In this document: positions 25,363-34,783 of the stretch, one piece after another
Layout: each line of letters starts with the position of its first letter
Position numbering within the stretch: position 1 is the first letter of the stretch
NCBI RefSeq assembly: GCF_034047335.1
Contig: NZ_CP139137.1
Coordinates: forward strand, 2,542,001 to 2,606,000
Direction of reading: 5' to 3'
DNA from: Chryseobacterium sp. JJR-5R
Lineage (GTDB): Bacteria; Bacteroidota; Bacteroidia; Flavobacteriales; Weeksellaceae
DNA length: 64,000 nt
The notes under the pieces: model-generated
Databases searched by the model: none
Seen by the model: only the letters and a program-made list of their open reading frames with translations
What the model was told of the DNA's origin: nothing
Position numbers and translations under genes: made by a program

Positions 25363-28104
25363 CTATTTCTTTATGAATTTACCTGCTGTGGTTTTCCCCG
25401 AGCCTGATATTTCAATAAAATAGATTCCTGAAGGAAGTTTTGAAACATCAATTCTGTTTTTGCCATGAGTTAATTTTGCTTTTTGAGATACGGTGCTTCC
25501 TTTTGCATCAATGATAGAATAATCTGCATCAGCCGATTTCCAATCAACAAAAATTTCATTTTCAGCCGGGTTCGGATACAGGACTATTCCATTATTATCC
25601 ACCCTTACGTCATTAACGCCAAGCGTGGCAAAGCTCAACGAAAGAAAATCATTCGTGTAAGCATTATTTTCAGTAAGATACCCCTGAAACGAACTGATTA
25701 CCGGTTCATTACCCGCTGTTACTTTATAAAATCCGGTAATACCGTTTTCTGTTTTCAGTACATATCCTCCCGCAGCCGCTTTTACGGACTGGTAAACACC
25801 GTTGATCTGGTTAACGGTAATGGCTTTTGGTGTAGAAACAGCACCTGATCCGGTGAATGTTTTGCTCCCTGTAGCATTGATTAATACGGGAATATTGGCA
25901 GGAATCACCCCATTTGAAACAGGCGTGCATACAACAGCTCCGGAACCAGGCTGCATTGTGTATGCCATAACCCCCGAAGGAACGGCTGACTGAAAGGGTA
26001 AAATAACAATACCATACCCATTAAAAGTTCTTGTATACGTGGCAGAACCCGTGTTAAAACCGAACGGCACCTGAAAATCTTTGCCCAGATCCGAAAGCAC
26101 AAGGTCCTGGCAGGAATTGCCTGAAACCACATTGGTATTGCTGTTGCCGACACTTCCGTTAACGTAAAAAATACTATTGCGATTGGCAGAAGCACTGTTC
26201 CAGGTATTTGCAGAAGTTATTCCTGTAACATCCCTGAAGTCTATGGATGTGTAATATTCATTTTCCAGGGCATCCATGAGACTGCTGTCTGTAGGCGAGT
26301 AAGCCGATGCAAATTTTGAAGCTCTTTCATTTCCTACATTGAAATAGACATCTCCAAAAGTCAGGGTAAGAATAGAACTGTAGTTCCCGCTCCTGAGCCC
26401 GATGATTCCTTTGCAACCATACGGAAGTACTGCTCTGGAGATGTCAAATACTAGATTGAAGCTCCCTGAGCCCTGTGCAGGAAATGCAATGTTGCCATAA
26501 TTATGAGACCTTACCGTTCCGCTGGTGTCTACATAATACAGGGTTGTATTGGAAGAAGTCGGCAGGCCGCTGGTGGTGTAGGATAATACATTAAAAATTA
26601 GTTTATTATAACGGTCATCCAGATTTAAATACCCATTGTTGGTATTTGTGTTTGAGCTTATCAGCGGAGTGGAATTATAGAAGGTAACTGTTTTTCCGCT
26701 CAGCTGGTAGCCAGTCCCGAATGCTGAATTGGTAGTGGCCTGGGTTTCAATTTTATTATAATGAACATCGCCGCCCGTCATTAATGATACCGGCCTGTCG
26801 CTGCTTTTATTAAAAACAAAGGTCATTACACTGGAAGGGCTCACCTGAACTGTCGGACGGAAACTTGCCGTACTGAAAGAGAAAGGTGATGAAGCCATAT
26901 TTACAGATTGTGATGTAGTGGTCTGTACTCCTGAAGTGGTAAAGAACGGCAGGTCAACCTTAAGATCATACGTGCCGGAAGAAGGATTGATAACCACAAG
27001 GGTAATCTGGCTGCCGTCCGGCGAGATATACGACGAGCCTTCCAATGTTCCGCCTGGGGTCTCCCATTTTGCATCAATTCTGGTTTTTCCGGTGGTATTT
27101 TTAGCATACTGGGATAAAATATACCCTCGCTTGGTCATATTGCCGGAAGCTGTTCCGTATGTGCCGTCACCCATCAGCCCGTAATATCTTTTCGATGCGT
27201 AATGAATCCATGCATTTACATTTCCCAGCAATGCAGTATTGACGCTTTTTGCGAAAGTAAACCCATCGGTATTCCATATAAAATCTCTCGGTGTCTGGCT
27301 GCTGGGAGAATTCCAGTTGATCAGATATTCCGTCTGCCATATCTCTTTGTTATGATTCTGAAACTGCTTGTAGACAGACTGTATGGCACCGTACTGATGG
27401 CCTCCGTATACTTCAAAATTTGCCATAACGGCCGGGTCTAAAAATGCATTGGCATAATTATCCGTAAAACCGACACTTTCCGGCGCAATTACTTTACAGT
27501 TGATAAGCTGACCGTAGTTTTTCACAAAATTCGCAATTTGTGTCGGTGTCCAGATGCATCCCTGGTACTGTGCCATTTCATCTGGTTCATTCTGTATGGA
27601 TATATAATCGAGAGTTACCCCATTATCCTGCAGATAAGTAACAAAACTGTTGAGATACAGGGCATAGTCCTGATATTTTTCCGGTTTTAGATACCCGATT
27701 TGCTGTATGCCGTTGGCGTCGGTATATACTGCATTCACATGGTTATTGGTTTTCCAGTCTGCGGGCATCGTCCACGGACTGGCGAACAGGGTAAGCCCCA
27801 TGGATTTTGCCAGCTGTGCCGTAGCCAGAACTGCATTCCAGTTGCTGCTCTGATCCGGGATGTAAAGGCGCATGATATTGTAGCCTCCTTCGCTGCCAGT
27901 ACCCCAGAGCTTCTGGATTTCTGTAGTCGTCATATGGTTGTATGCGAACTGCGGACTGCAGACAAAACCGCCGAAACCGGTAATTTTCTGATAAGCCACC
28001 GTCTTATCAATTTTAACTTTTGCCTGCACGTTTTGTGCTTTCAGCTGTACTGAAACGGCAATACCTGTAATCATTACAAGTATAAACCTGAAGATTTTTT
28101 CCAT
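25363..28104 (-). CDS. GH30 glucuronoxylanase with T9SS sorting domain
   Basis: This 913-aa secreted enzyme has a signal peptide (about 1-23). The GH30 clan-A barrel covers about 30-430, with acid/base E173 in ISIQNEPDEM and nucleophile E259 in IWQTEYL. A large beta-rich middle part (about 435-830) is of unclear type. The C-terminal domain (about 845-913) starts VLYPNPAENEIFVDW and ends SGIYFIEI...KFIKK, a type A type-IX-secretion sorting signal. GH30 xylanases often need a glucuronate side chain for cleavage, which fits the locus. It is the only enzyme in the block with a visible T9SS domain, so it is probably extracellular. Confidence 0.92.
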   Translation of the reverse strand: MEKIFRFILVMITGIAVSVQLKAQNVQAKVKIDKTVAYQKITGFGGFVCSPQFAYNHMTTTEIQKLWGTGSEGGYNIMRLYIPDQSSNWNAVLATAQLAKSMGLTLFASPWTMPADWKTNNHVNAVYTDANGIQQIGYLKPEKYQDYALYLNSFVTYLQDNGVTLDYISIQNEPDEMAQYQGCIWTPTQIANFVKNYGQLINCKVIAPESVGFTDNYANAFLDPAVMANFEVYGGHQYGAIQSVYKQFQNHNKEIWQTEYLINWNSPSSQTPRDFIWNTDGFTFAKSVNTALLGNVNAWIHYASKRYYGLMGDGTYGTASGNMTKRGYILSQYAKNTTGKTRIDAKWETPGGTLEGSSYISPDGSQITLVVINPSSGTYDLKVDLPFFTTSGVQTTTSQSVNMASSPFSFSTASFRPTVQVSPSSVMTFVFNKSSDRPVSLMTGGDVHYNKIETQATTNSAFGTGYQLSGKTVTFYNSTPLISSNTNTNNGYLNLDDRYNKLIFNVLSYTTSGLPTSSNTTLYYVDTSGTVRSHNYGNIAFPAQGSGSFNLVFDISRAVLPYGCKGIIGLRSGNYSSILTLTFGDVYFNVGNERASKFASAYSPTDSSLMDALENEYYTSIDFRDVTGITSANTWNSASANRNSIFYVNGSVGNSNTNVVSGNSCQDLVLSDLGKDFQVPFGFNTGSATYTRTFNGYGIVILPFQSAVPSGVMAYTMQPGSGAVVCTPVSNGVIPANIPVLINATGSKTFTGSGAVSTPKAITVNQINGVYQSVKAAAGGYVLKTENGITGFYKVTAGNEPVISSFQGYLTENNAYTNDFLSLSFATLGVNDVRVDNNGIVLYPNPAENEIFVDWKSADADYSIIDAKGSTVSQKAKLTHGKNRIDVSKLPSGIYFIEISGSGKTTAGKFIKK

Positions 28105-28247
28105 AGTAATAAGTAGTTTAATTATGATAAATAAGTTTAATGTATGTGTTAAATTATCATTTCGATATCCAAATATTCCAGCTTATTTCTGAAAATGATC
28201 CCTTCATTAAACCCAGCATCATTAATTTCCAACAATTACGATCTTCA

Positions 28248-30776
28248 TTATTTTCCCGAATAATTGCTTTCCGGTGCTCCTAAATAACTCGGTTTAAGCC
28301 CGCCTGTATCAATTAAAATCTTTTCTAAAACAATTCCGGGCTCCAAAACCCTAAACCGTAAAGTGTGTTTACCCGACTGAGGAATCCGGTGTTTTGTGAC
28401 TGATTTTATAATGTGTTCTGACTGCCATCTTCCCAATTCACCTTTATAATGACCGTTGAAATTGACGACCTGCGGCGTCTGTCCGTCGAAAGAAATCTCA
28501 TATCGCAATCCTTTATTGTGATTATAATTTAAAGTTGGAGCCAATAACAGCTGGACATCAAACTCACCTTCAGATTTGAAATCAATATCATATTCCAGAT
28601 AAATATTTTCATCAGCTTTCGGATAGGCATTTTGTGGAAAAGTAGTCACACCGGATCTGGTTTTCCCGAAATCAGGAATCACTTCCCAGTGGATCCGGGT
28701 TGAATTACTGATTCTAGCAAAATTTTCAGCTTCTATGGAAACATAGCCGTCTTTCTCCTGAAACATTTTCTCTCTGGAAGCATTATCATCATATACATAA
28801 GTAACTTCAGGCATGATGTTTTCTTTTGTATCATTCCATGTTTTGTAACCTATACGCATCTGGTCCATCATGTGTGTCCATTTTCCGCCGGCAATCTCAT
28901 TGTTGTATTTGTTATCCAGATAAGCATTTCTCTCAAAACATTCTTTTACCTTGTCAGCGTAATCATTTGCTTTGGTGTCATATTTGGCAGCCAATTCCCT
29001 GTTTTTGGCTACGGCATAATACATTTCATACAAATTGCTGCATGCCTCAATGGGGTAAAGAACCAATTGATAGTAGGCATCCTGATATTCTGCCGGAATC
29101 AGTTCTTTTAAACGCAAGGCATCAATTGCCAATGCTCTGTAATCATTTAAAACCGTTTCAAATTCATTGTAATTTTCCAGGCTGAACGTTTTGCTGTCCA
29201 GCGTTTCCGGTGTTACGCGGCGATTGTATTTGGCATACCGATTAATCATTCCGGCAATTTCCCTCGAATATTTTTTTCCAAACTGCTGGGCGGCCCATTT
29301 TTCGGTATATTCCAGAAGGTTTTTAGCATTAAACTGTTTCGGGTTCCATGCCATTTCCATGAAAAAACTGATCGGGAATTCCATCGGTTTCAAATCGCCT
29401 ACGTTGACTACCCAGACTTTATCTACTTTATGTTCATAAGACAGGTTCATCTGTTCCCAGATCCGCTGTACCGGACTGATATTGATCCATTTGGAATTTC
29501 TCGGGCCGCCTACATAATCAAAATGGTAATACATTCCGTAACCGCCTTTATGCAAAGGTTTTGAAAGATCCGGAAGCTTTCTCACATTGCCCCAGTTGTC
29601 ATCACAGAACAGGAGAATCACATCATCAGGAACCTTCATCCCTTTGTCATAATAATCCTGGACTTCTTTATAGAGTGCCCAAACCTGAGGCGTTTTGCTT
29701 GGATTTTTACCGGTCACATTCTGAATAATTTTGCGCTGGTCCTTCACGATGTTCTCCAATAAGGAAATATTGGTTCCCTCTCCCATCGCCTCGTCGCCGT
29801 CGCCACGCATCCCGACGGTTACCAGTTTTTCCCAGTTTTTGCTTCTCACGATTCCCGCTTTCCAGAATTCCTGCAGGACTTTGGCATTTTTGGAATAATC
29901 CCAGACATTCGGAAGGTTGTTTCTTTTGATATACCGGTGCCAGTCGGTCTGTGCCTGTGCCATCGGTTCATGGTGCGAAGTTCCCATCACGATCCCCATT
30001 TCGTTGGCTAACGGTCCGCTCAAAGCATCATCGTCATAAAATGCTTTCCCCCACATGGCAGGCCAGAGATAGTTGCCTTTCAGGCGGAGGATCAGTTCAA
30101 AAACCTTTTCGTAAAATTTAGAGTTGATCCCGCCGAAAGTGGCTCTTGCCCAGCCACCGAGTGAGGGTTCTTCGTCATTGAGGAAAATTCCGCGGTATTC
30201 CACAGCCGGTTCTCCATCGGTATAGATTCCTTTTTTGAAATATAAATTTTCTTTCGGTTCTACCGGGACATCTGCCCAATAGTTCCAGGGCGAAACGCCG
30301 ATCTGCTGCGAAACTTCATAAATCCCGTAAATGGTTCCGCGTTTGTCGCTTCCCGCAATCACAATCGCTTCCGGAACTCCAGGAAACGGATTGCTGACAT
30401 TCTGAATGATGTATTTTTCGTGTTTTCCCGTTAAAGATCTGCCATCAATTTTTTTCTGTCTGATTAGATCATCAATCACGGATTTTGTTCCGGCAGTCCC
30501 GATGATAATCAGGGGAGAATTCATGCCTGAAATCTGATTCAAAACAGTAGGCTGCCCGTCGGTCACTTTTTGAAAATCGGATTGCAGGTTTTTAACAGCC
30601 CTGAGTATTCCGGCATCGATATTAGCATTTGTATATAATGAAATCCTTACTGATTTGTCTTTCAGAAGAATGGCGTTACTGTTTTTTTCGGTTGTTATAA
30701 ACGGTTCGGTCGCCTGCGCATTCATGCTGAAAACAAGCAGCAGTAAAACCAGCAACAGCATTGGTAATCTTTTCAT
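28248..30776 (-). CDS. GH115 alpha-glucuronidase
   Basis: This 842-aa periplasmic protein has a signal peptide (about 1-22, ending SMNAQA). GH115 landmarks visible are the IAGSDKRGTIYGIYEVSQQIGVSPWNYWADVPV region (about 150-180), EPSLGGWARATFGG, GMRGDGDEAMGEGTN, LFCDDNWGNVRKLP and YYHFDYVGGPRNSKWI. A C-terminal accessory domain follows from about 690. GH115 enzymes remove (methyl)glucuronic acid from internal and terminal xyloses of glucuronoxylan, complementing the GH67 enzyme. The family call is firm. Confidence 0.95.
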   Translation of the reverse strand: MKRLPMLLLVLLLLVFSMNAQATEPFITTEKNSNAILLKDKSVRISLYTNANIDAGILRAVKNLQSDFQKVTDGQPTVLNQISGMNSPLIIIGTAGTKSVIDDLIRQKKIDGRSLTGKHEKYIIQNVSNPFPGVPEAIVIAGSDKRGTIYGIYEVSQQIGVSPWNYWADVPVEPKENLYFKKGIYTDGEPAVEYRGIFLNDEEPSLGGWARATFGGINSKFYEKVFELILRLKGNYLWPAMWGKAFYDDDALSGPLANEMGIVMGTSHHEPMAQAQTDWHRYIKRNNLPNVWDYSKNAKVLQEFWKAGIVRSKNWEKLVTVGMRGDGDEAMGEGTNISLLENIVKDQRKIIQNVTGKNPSKTPQVWALYKEVQDYYDKGMKVPDDVILLFCDDNWGNVRKLPDLSKPLHKGGYGMYYHFDYVGGPRNSKWINISPVQRIWEQMNLSYEHKVDKVWVVNVGDLKPMEFPISFFMEMAWNPKQFNAKNLLEYTEKWAAQQFGKKYSREIAGMINRYAKYNRRVTPETLDSKTFSLENYNEFETVLNDYRALAIDALRLKELIPAEYQDAYYQLVLYPIEACSNLYEMYYAVAKNRELAAKYDTKANDYADKVKECFERNAYLDNKYNNEIAGGKWTHMMDQMRIGYKTWNDTKENIMPEVTYVYDDNASREKMFQEKDGYVSIEAENFARISNSTRIHWEVIPDFGKTRSGVTTFPQNAYPKADENIYLEYDIDFKSEGEFDVQLLLAPTLNYNHNKGLRYEISFDGQTPQVVNFNGHYKGELGRWQSEHIIKSVTKHRIPQSGKHTLRFRVLEPGIVLEKILIDTGGLKPSYLGAPESNYSGK

Positions 30777-31145
30777 AATCTTTATTTATATTTCGATTTG
30801 ATAAAAAATGATATCTAAAAATCTGTAGAGTTTTTAATCCTTGACTGGTATCGTTGAACCTTTTCAGGATTCGTCTTTTGTATGCTCTGTTTTTCCGTAG
30901 ATGCCAATACAGCTATCTATATTGAATCCTACGTATTCTTTTTGAGATCGAATCTCCTGCAGCCTGAAGTGCCTCTCTTCTTTCCTGATAACACAAAACC
31001 TGAAGCAAATACAACTGATTTATTCATCAACTTTTTATTTGTATTTCTAATACTTATTAATTTGGATAAAAAATAACGGCCGTTAATTATTTTTCTATTT
31101 TTAATATTTAATCCTTTATTAACATTACATTCTTTCAATTTATTA
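30777..31145. other. gene-free AT-rich stretch, part of a 530-bp gap
   Basis: No convincing gene is seen. Open frames on both strands here (for example 30882-31076 on plus) are short and of low-complexity composition. It presumably carries the promoter for the GH115 gene and is followed by the two repeat elements at 31146 and 31209. Confidence 0.3.
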
Positions 31146-31190
31146 CCACAGGTTTCACCTACAGCTATTAATATTGAACCCTTCGGATTC
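31146..31190. repeat. intergenic double-hairpin repeat, copy B
   Basis: ACAGGT-TTC-ACCTAC is followed by GAACCC-TTC-GGATTC (31176-31190, one mismatch). It has the same order and orientation as copy A at 14766 and sits 18 bp before an 82-bp repeat copy. Confidence 0.5.
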
Positions 31191-31208
31191 ACTTGTGGCT
31201 AATCGTAT

Positions 31209-31290
31209 GCAGCCCGACCTGAGAGGAGCTCTTTTTGTGCAGCAAGCGGAACAAAAAAGCGGGAACGGAGGGCGGATAAAGCTGCCCAAA
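31209..31290. repeat. 82-bp structured intergenic repeat, copy 2
   Basis: It aligns end to end with 17151-17232. Shared blocks include GGAGCTCTTTTTGTG, AAAAAAGCGGGA and AGCTGCCCAAA. It lies 17 bp 3' of the GH43 stop codon on the minus strand, matching the 15-bp spacing of copy 1. The internal complementarity is the same. Confidence 0.7.
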
Positions 31291-31306
31291 ATATCACATT
31301 ATTTTT

Positions 31307-32920
31307 TTATTTTAAACCCGTATTTACCCTGAAAAAATCAACATCTACAAATCCTCCGGTACTTTTTGTTGCATAATTAAAAATGGCAAATTTAGATCCC
31401 ATAAATAACTTCCTGTAATCGAAAATCATTTTATAATCTTTCGCCATTTCTGTCCAGTTTTTCTGGTCGGTGCTGTAAGAAAAATCCGCGAGGTCTTTTC
31501 CAGGGTTAAAATCTGCTTCAATACGGAGATAGATTCTATCTGAAGTTAAAGGGATGCGTTTCAGCTCTTCCTTTTTTACTCCGGTAATTGCTTTCGTTTT
31601 ATGATCTAAACTGACTTCATGGGTGGAAAACGTCAAAAATTTCTGGCTGCCTTCTTTTATCACCTCGAGCAATCCGGAATCCCCATTAAATGCACCGAAA
31701 CCAGCAACATCGCCGTCTTTCATTCCTGTTAAATCCAGCGCTACAACAGCACCTGATTTTGGTCCGGTCATTCTTTGCGTCAACGTATTCGGAGCAGCAT
31801 AAATATTATCAGCTATCCTGCCCGTTTTTAATCTCAAAAAACCTTTTCGTTCAGACAAAGACCAGGCTTCGTTTACGGGATTATGGTTCCACTGCCACTG
31901 GATTTTTAATTTTTTATCTGAAAACTCATCGCTTTCCACAATATTGTTTTTCGGTTTAAACGGTGGAAGCGGAACATTACCGTTCAATGGAACTTTTCCG
32001 TTATCACCCAAAACCGGCCAGTCATTTTCCCATTGTACGGGAATCAAAAGCGGAACCCGCCCTACTCCGCCTCTGTCCTGAAAAATAAGCGAATACCAGT
32101 TACCGTTTTCATCATCAATTAAAGCGCCTTGTCCGGCATAAGAAAATCCGAGAAAGTTGTCTTCCAGAATAACTTTTTTCTCGTAGGGCCCGGTCACTTT
32201 ATCAGCTTTGTAAACTACCTGGCGGCGTTTTTCACCTTTGGGCCAGGAAATCATCATCATATAATATTTTCCGTTTCTTTTAATGATCTGATTGCCTTCG
32301 AGAAGTCCGGTTTCTGACGAATCTTTCTGAAAAACCACAGTTCCTTCGGGATTCCCAATCACTTCTGTAAAATCAGGGCTCAGTTCAAAGACTTTATTGG
32401 AAGTGAAGACATACACTCTGTCGTCATCGTCAAAGAGCAGTGAAGCATCGTGAAAATGCCTGGACCTTGTAATCAGTTTCCAGCTGCCTTTTTCCGGATT
32501 GCCCGTTACATAGATATAAGATCTGAAAGGTTCGTCATTCGGGGAAAATAGCACGTAATATTTTCCTTTGTGATAGCGGATGGAAGATGCCCATTGCCCG
32601 CGGCCGTAAACCGTTCCGTCCAATAAATCGTATCTAGAATTGTCATTCAGTCTGTCAAAAACATAACCAGACATTTCCCAATGCACCAAATCTTTGGAAT
32701 GCATCACCGGAGCTCCCGGCATCAGGTGCATTGTGGTGCTTACCAGATAAAAATCACTGCCATTTCTTGTCACCGACAAATCCGGCGCATCTGCCCAAAT
32801 AATGGGATTGGTAAACGGTGTCTCCTGCTTTTTCTGAACAGGATTTACCTGGGCCGAAAGAAGATTCAGCCCGATAAATCCATAAAAAGAAACTATATAA
32901 AATGATTTTTTAATTTTCAA
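31307..32920 (-). CDS. GH43 beta-xylosidase/arabinofuranosidase with C-terminal lectin-like domain
   Basis: This 537-aa periplasmic protein has a signal peptide (about 1-23, ending LNLLSAQ). The GH43 propeller (about 35-320) shows NPIIWADAPDLSV with the general base Asp, HFHDASLLFDDDDRVYVF with the second Asp, and SETGLLEGNQIIKRNGKYY with the acid Glu. A concanavalin-like C-terminal domain (about 335-535) is typical of two-domain GH43 xylosidases. It is adjacent to a second two-domain GH43 gene, and the pair likely differ in linkage preference. Confidence 0.92.
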   Translation of the reverse strand: MKIKKSFYIVSFYGFIGLNLLSAQVNPVQKKQETPFTNPIIWADAPDLSVTRNGSDFYLVSTTMHLMPGAPVMHSKDLVHWEMSGYVFDRLNDNSRYDLLDGTVYGRGQWASSIRYHKGKYYVLFSPNDEPFRSYIYVTGNPEKGSWKLITRSRHFHDASLLFDDDDRVYVFTSNKVFELSPDFTEVIGNPEGTVVFQKDSSETGLLEGNQIIKRNGKYYMMMISWPKGEKRRQVVYKADKVTGPYEKKVILEDNFLGFSYAGQGALIDDENGNWYSLIFQDRGGVGRVPLLIPVQWENDWPVLGDNGKVPLNGNVPLPPFKPKNNIVESDEFSDKKLKIQWQWNHNPVNEAWSLSERKGFLRLKTGRIADNIYAAPNTLTQRMTGPKSGAVVALDLTGMKDGDVAGFGAFNGDSGLLEVIKEGSQKFLTFSTHEVSLDHKTKAITGVKKEELKRIPLTSDRIYLRIEADFNPGKDLADFSYSTDQKNWTEMAKDYKMIFDYRKLFMGSKFAIFNYATKSTGGFVDVDFFRVNTGLK

Positions 32921-33007
32921 GATTTATTATTTTGACGGTTTACTTTAAATTTCTCTCCTGCAGATTATTGTGTTATTAAAATCTGCATAATCAGGGATTA
33001 TCATTTT

Positions 33008-34726
33008 TTAATCAGGTTTAATATCGTTAGCCGACGTACTGTACAAACCAATCAAACTACCCGTAAAACCACCTGCAACATCTGTGGATAAAATATCTCC
33101 GGAAACCGGACCGCCGAGGTTTTTGAAGTTTTTGCCATCCAGGGAATAATTAAACTGATGTTCATCCTTTTCCCCGGCTACCTGCAATTTGATTGGTTTG
33201 GAAAGTGCAATCTTTTCGCTGGCAATCAGTTTGGATTCTCCTTTTTCCGTTCTTTCCAGAACGATGTAAAAATCCTTATCTTTTTTTGTAATCCCGAAAA
33301 CGTAGTTGAATTTTTCACTCTGATAGCAGGTAATCCCTGCCAGTTCTTTTTCAGATTTCGGCTTGTAATCAAGCGTTACGGAAGTTTCAAAATCTTCATG
33401 CTGCAGCCTGTAAAATAATGCCGAAACCGGGGCCAATGCTTTGATATTGGTTTCAAAAGGAGCTACTTTCACTCCGTTTTTAGTGATACTGATGAAATTC
33501 TCCCGGGGTCCCCGCATGGCTACCCATCGGAAATCCAGGTTTTTATCCGTCAGCTTATCGGAATAAGTGAAGTTTCCGTTCGGGAAAAATCCGTTTTGGC
33601 CGACCTGGTTTTTAACGCCTTCCGGCATTTTTAATTTCGGTTTCATCGGGACCAGTCCGTTCTGGAAGACAGGATACGTTCCGCTCCAGTCCACCGGAAG
33701 AATGAAAGTCTCACGGCCGCTGTTGACCCTGTTGTTTACATTCGGGCGGATAGCCAGAAAAACCCCGTAATATTTACCGTCCGGCGTTTCCACCAAATCC
33801 GCGTGGCCCGCCCAATCCACTTTGTCTTTCCGGTCTTTCGGGAAATAGCGCTGGGTCAAAATCGGATTATTTCCTGCAGGAACAAACGGACCTTTGGGAG
33901 CATCTGACATAAAAATAACTTCGCTGTGGTTGCCGCCTGTTCCGCCTTCCGCACACATCAGAAAATATTTCCCGTTCTTTTTATATAAATGCGGACCTTC
34001 TATCCAGATGGGTTTTTGGGAAAGATCAACACCGCCATTTACGATGATTTTATCTGAACCTGCAATTACCTGGTCTTTTTCAAGATCATAATCCCACATT
34101 TTGATGACACGATGGCCATTGTACTGCTCGGTTCCTTTTGGCGGCGCATCATTGTGAACGATATAGGCCTTACCGTCATCATCAAAGAAAATCGAAGGGT
34201 CGATGCCGTCAAAATTCAGTTTTTGCACTTCGCTCCAGCCTTTAGCAGGATCTTTGGTTTTTACGACCATATTCCCGATTCCGCCGGCAATCTGCGTGGT
34301 GATCATATAAAAAGTGTCGTTGTGCTTATTGTATTTAATATCCGGGGCATAAATTCCCTGTGAAACGCCTGATTTCTCGACTTTCAGCTGTGAAGGCCTG
34401 TCCAGAACGTGCCCCACCTGCTTCCAGTTGACCAAATCTCTGGAAGTAAAAATTGGAACCCCGGGAAACATTGAAAATGAAGAGTTGACTAAGTAATAAT
34501 CGTCTCCTTTTTTGGTAATACTCGGATCCGGATAGCATCCCTGAAGAATAGGAGAATAAAATTCGCCTTCTTTCAATGGATTGTCTGTGTATATTTTATC
34601 ATTTCCACGGTAGGAAAAGTCTGAAAAAGTCTGTGCAGAAAAGTTATTTAGGGAAAGCAGGGAAACTGCAGTTGCCAAAGTGAGCCTGTTTCTTAAAAAA
34701 GCCGAATCTATTATTTTCTGTTTCAT
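33008..34726 (-). CDS. GH43 glycosidase with C-terminal lectin-like domain
   Basis: This 572-aa protein has a signal peptide (about 1-32, ending NNFSAQ). Catalytic landmarks: GCYPDPSITKKGDDYYLVNSSF (base Asp), FDGIDPSIFFDDDGKAYIVHN (second Asp) and KPIWIEGPHLYKKNGKYFL (acid Glu). Residues about 365-572 form the second beta domain. It resembles xylosidase/arabinofuranosidase members acting on arabinoxylan oligosaccharides in the periplasm. It starts 57 bp after the hexuronate transporter gene ends, so it is probably in the same transcript. Confidence 0.92.
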   Translation of the reverse strand: MKQKIIDSAFLRNRLTLATAVSLLSLNNFSAQTFSDFSYRGNDKIYTDNPLKEGEFYSPILQGCYPDPSITKKGDDYYLVNSSFSMFPGVPIFTSRDLVNWKQVGHVLDRPSQLKVEKSGVSQGIYAPDIKYNKHNDTFYMITTQIAGGIGNMVVKTKDPAKGWSEVQKLNFDGIDPSIFFDDDGKAYIVHNDAPPKGTEQYNGHRVIKMWDYDLEKDQVIAGSDKIIVNGGVDLSQKPIWIEGPHLYKKNGKYFLMCAEGGTGGNHSEVIFMSDAPKGPFVPAGNNPILTQRYFPKDRKDKVDWAGHADLVETPDGKYYGVFLAIRPNVNNRVNSGRETFILPVDWSGTYPVFQNGLVPMKPKLKMPEGVKNQVGQNGFFPNGNFTYSDKLTDKNLDFRWVAMRGPRENFISITKNGVKVAPFETNIKALAPVSALFYRLQHEDFETSVTLDYKPKSEKELAGITCYQSEKFNYVFGITKKDKDFYIVLERTEKGESKLIASEKIALSKPIKLQVAGEKDEHQFNYSLDGKNFKNLGGPVSGDILSTDVAGGFTGSLIGLYSTSANDIKPD

Positions 34727-34783
34727 ATATAGATTTTTATCGTTTTAAATTAATACTGAATTTCAGATGGTTTTGTCATGATT

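Noticed and set aside
30882..31192. Opposed short ORFs in the gap upstream of GH115
   Set aside because: They are low-complexity, overlap each other on both strands, and run into a repeat element.
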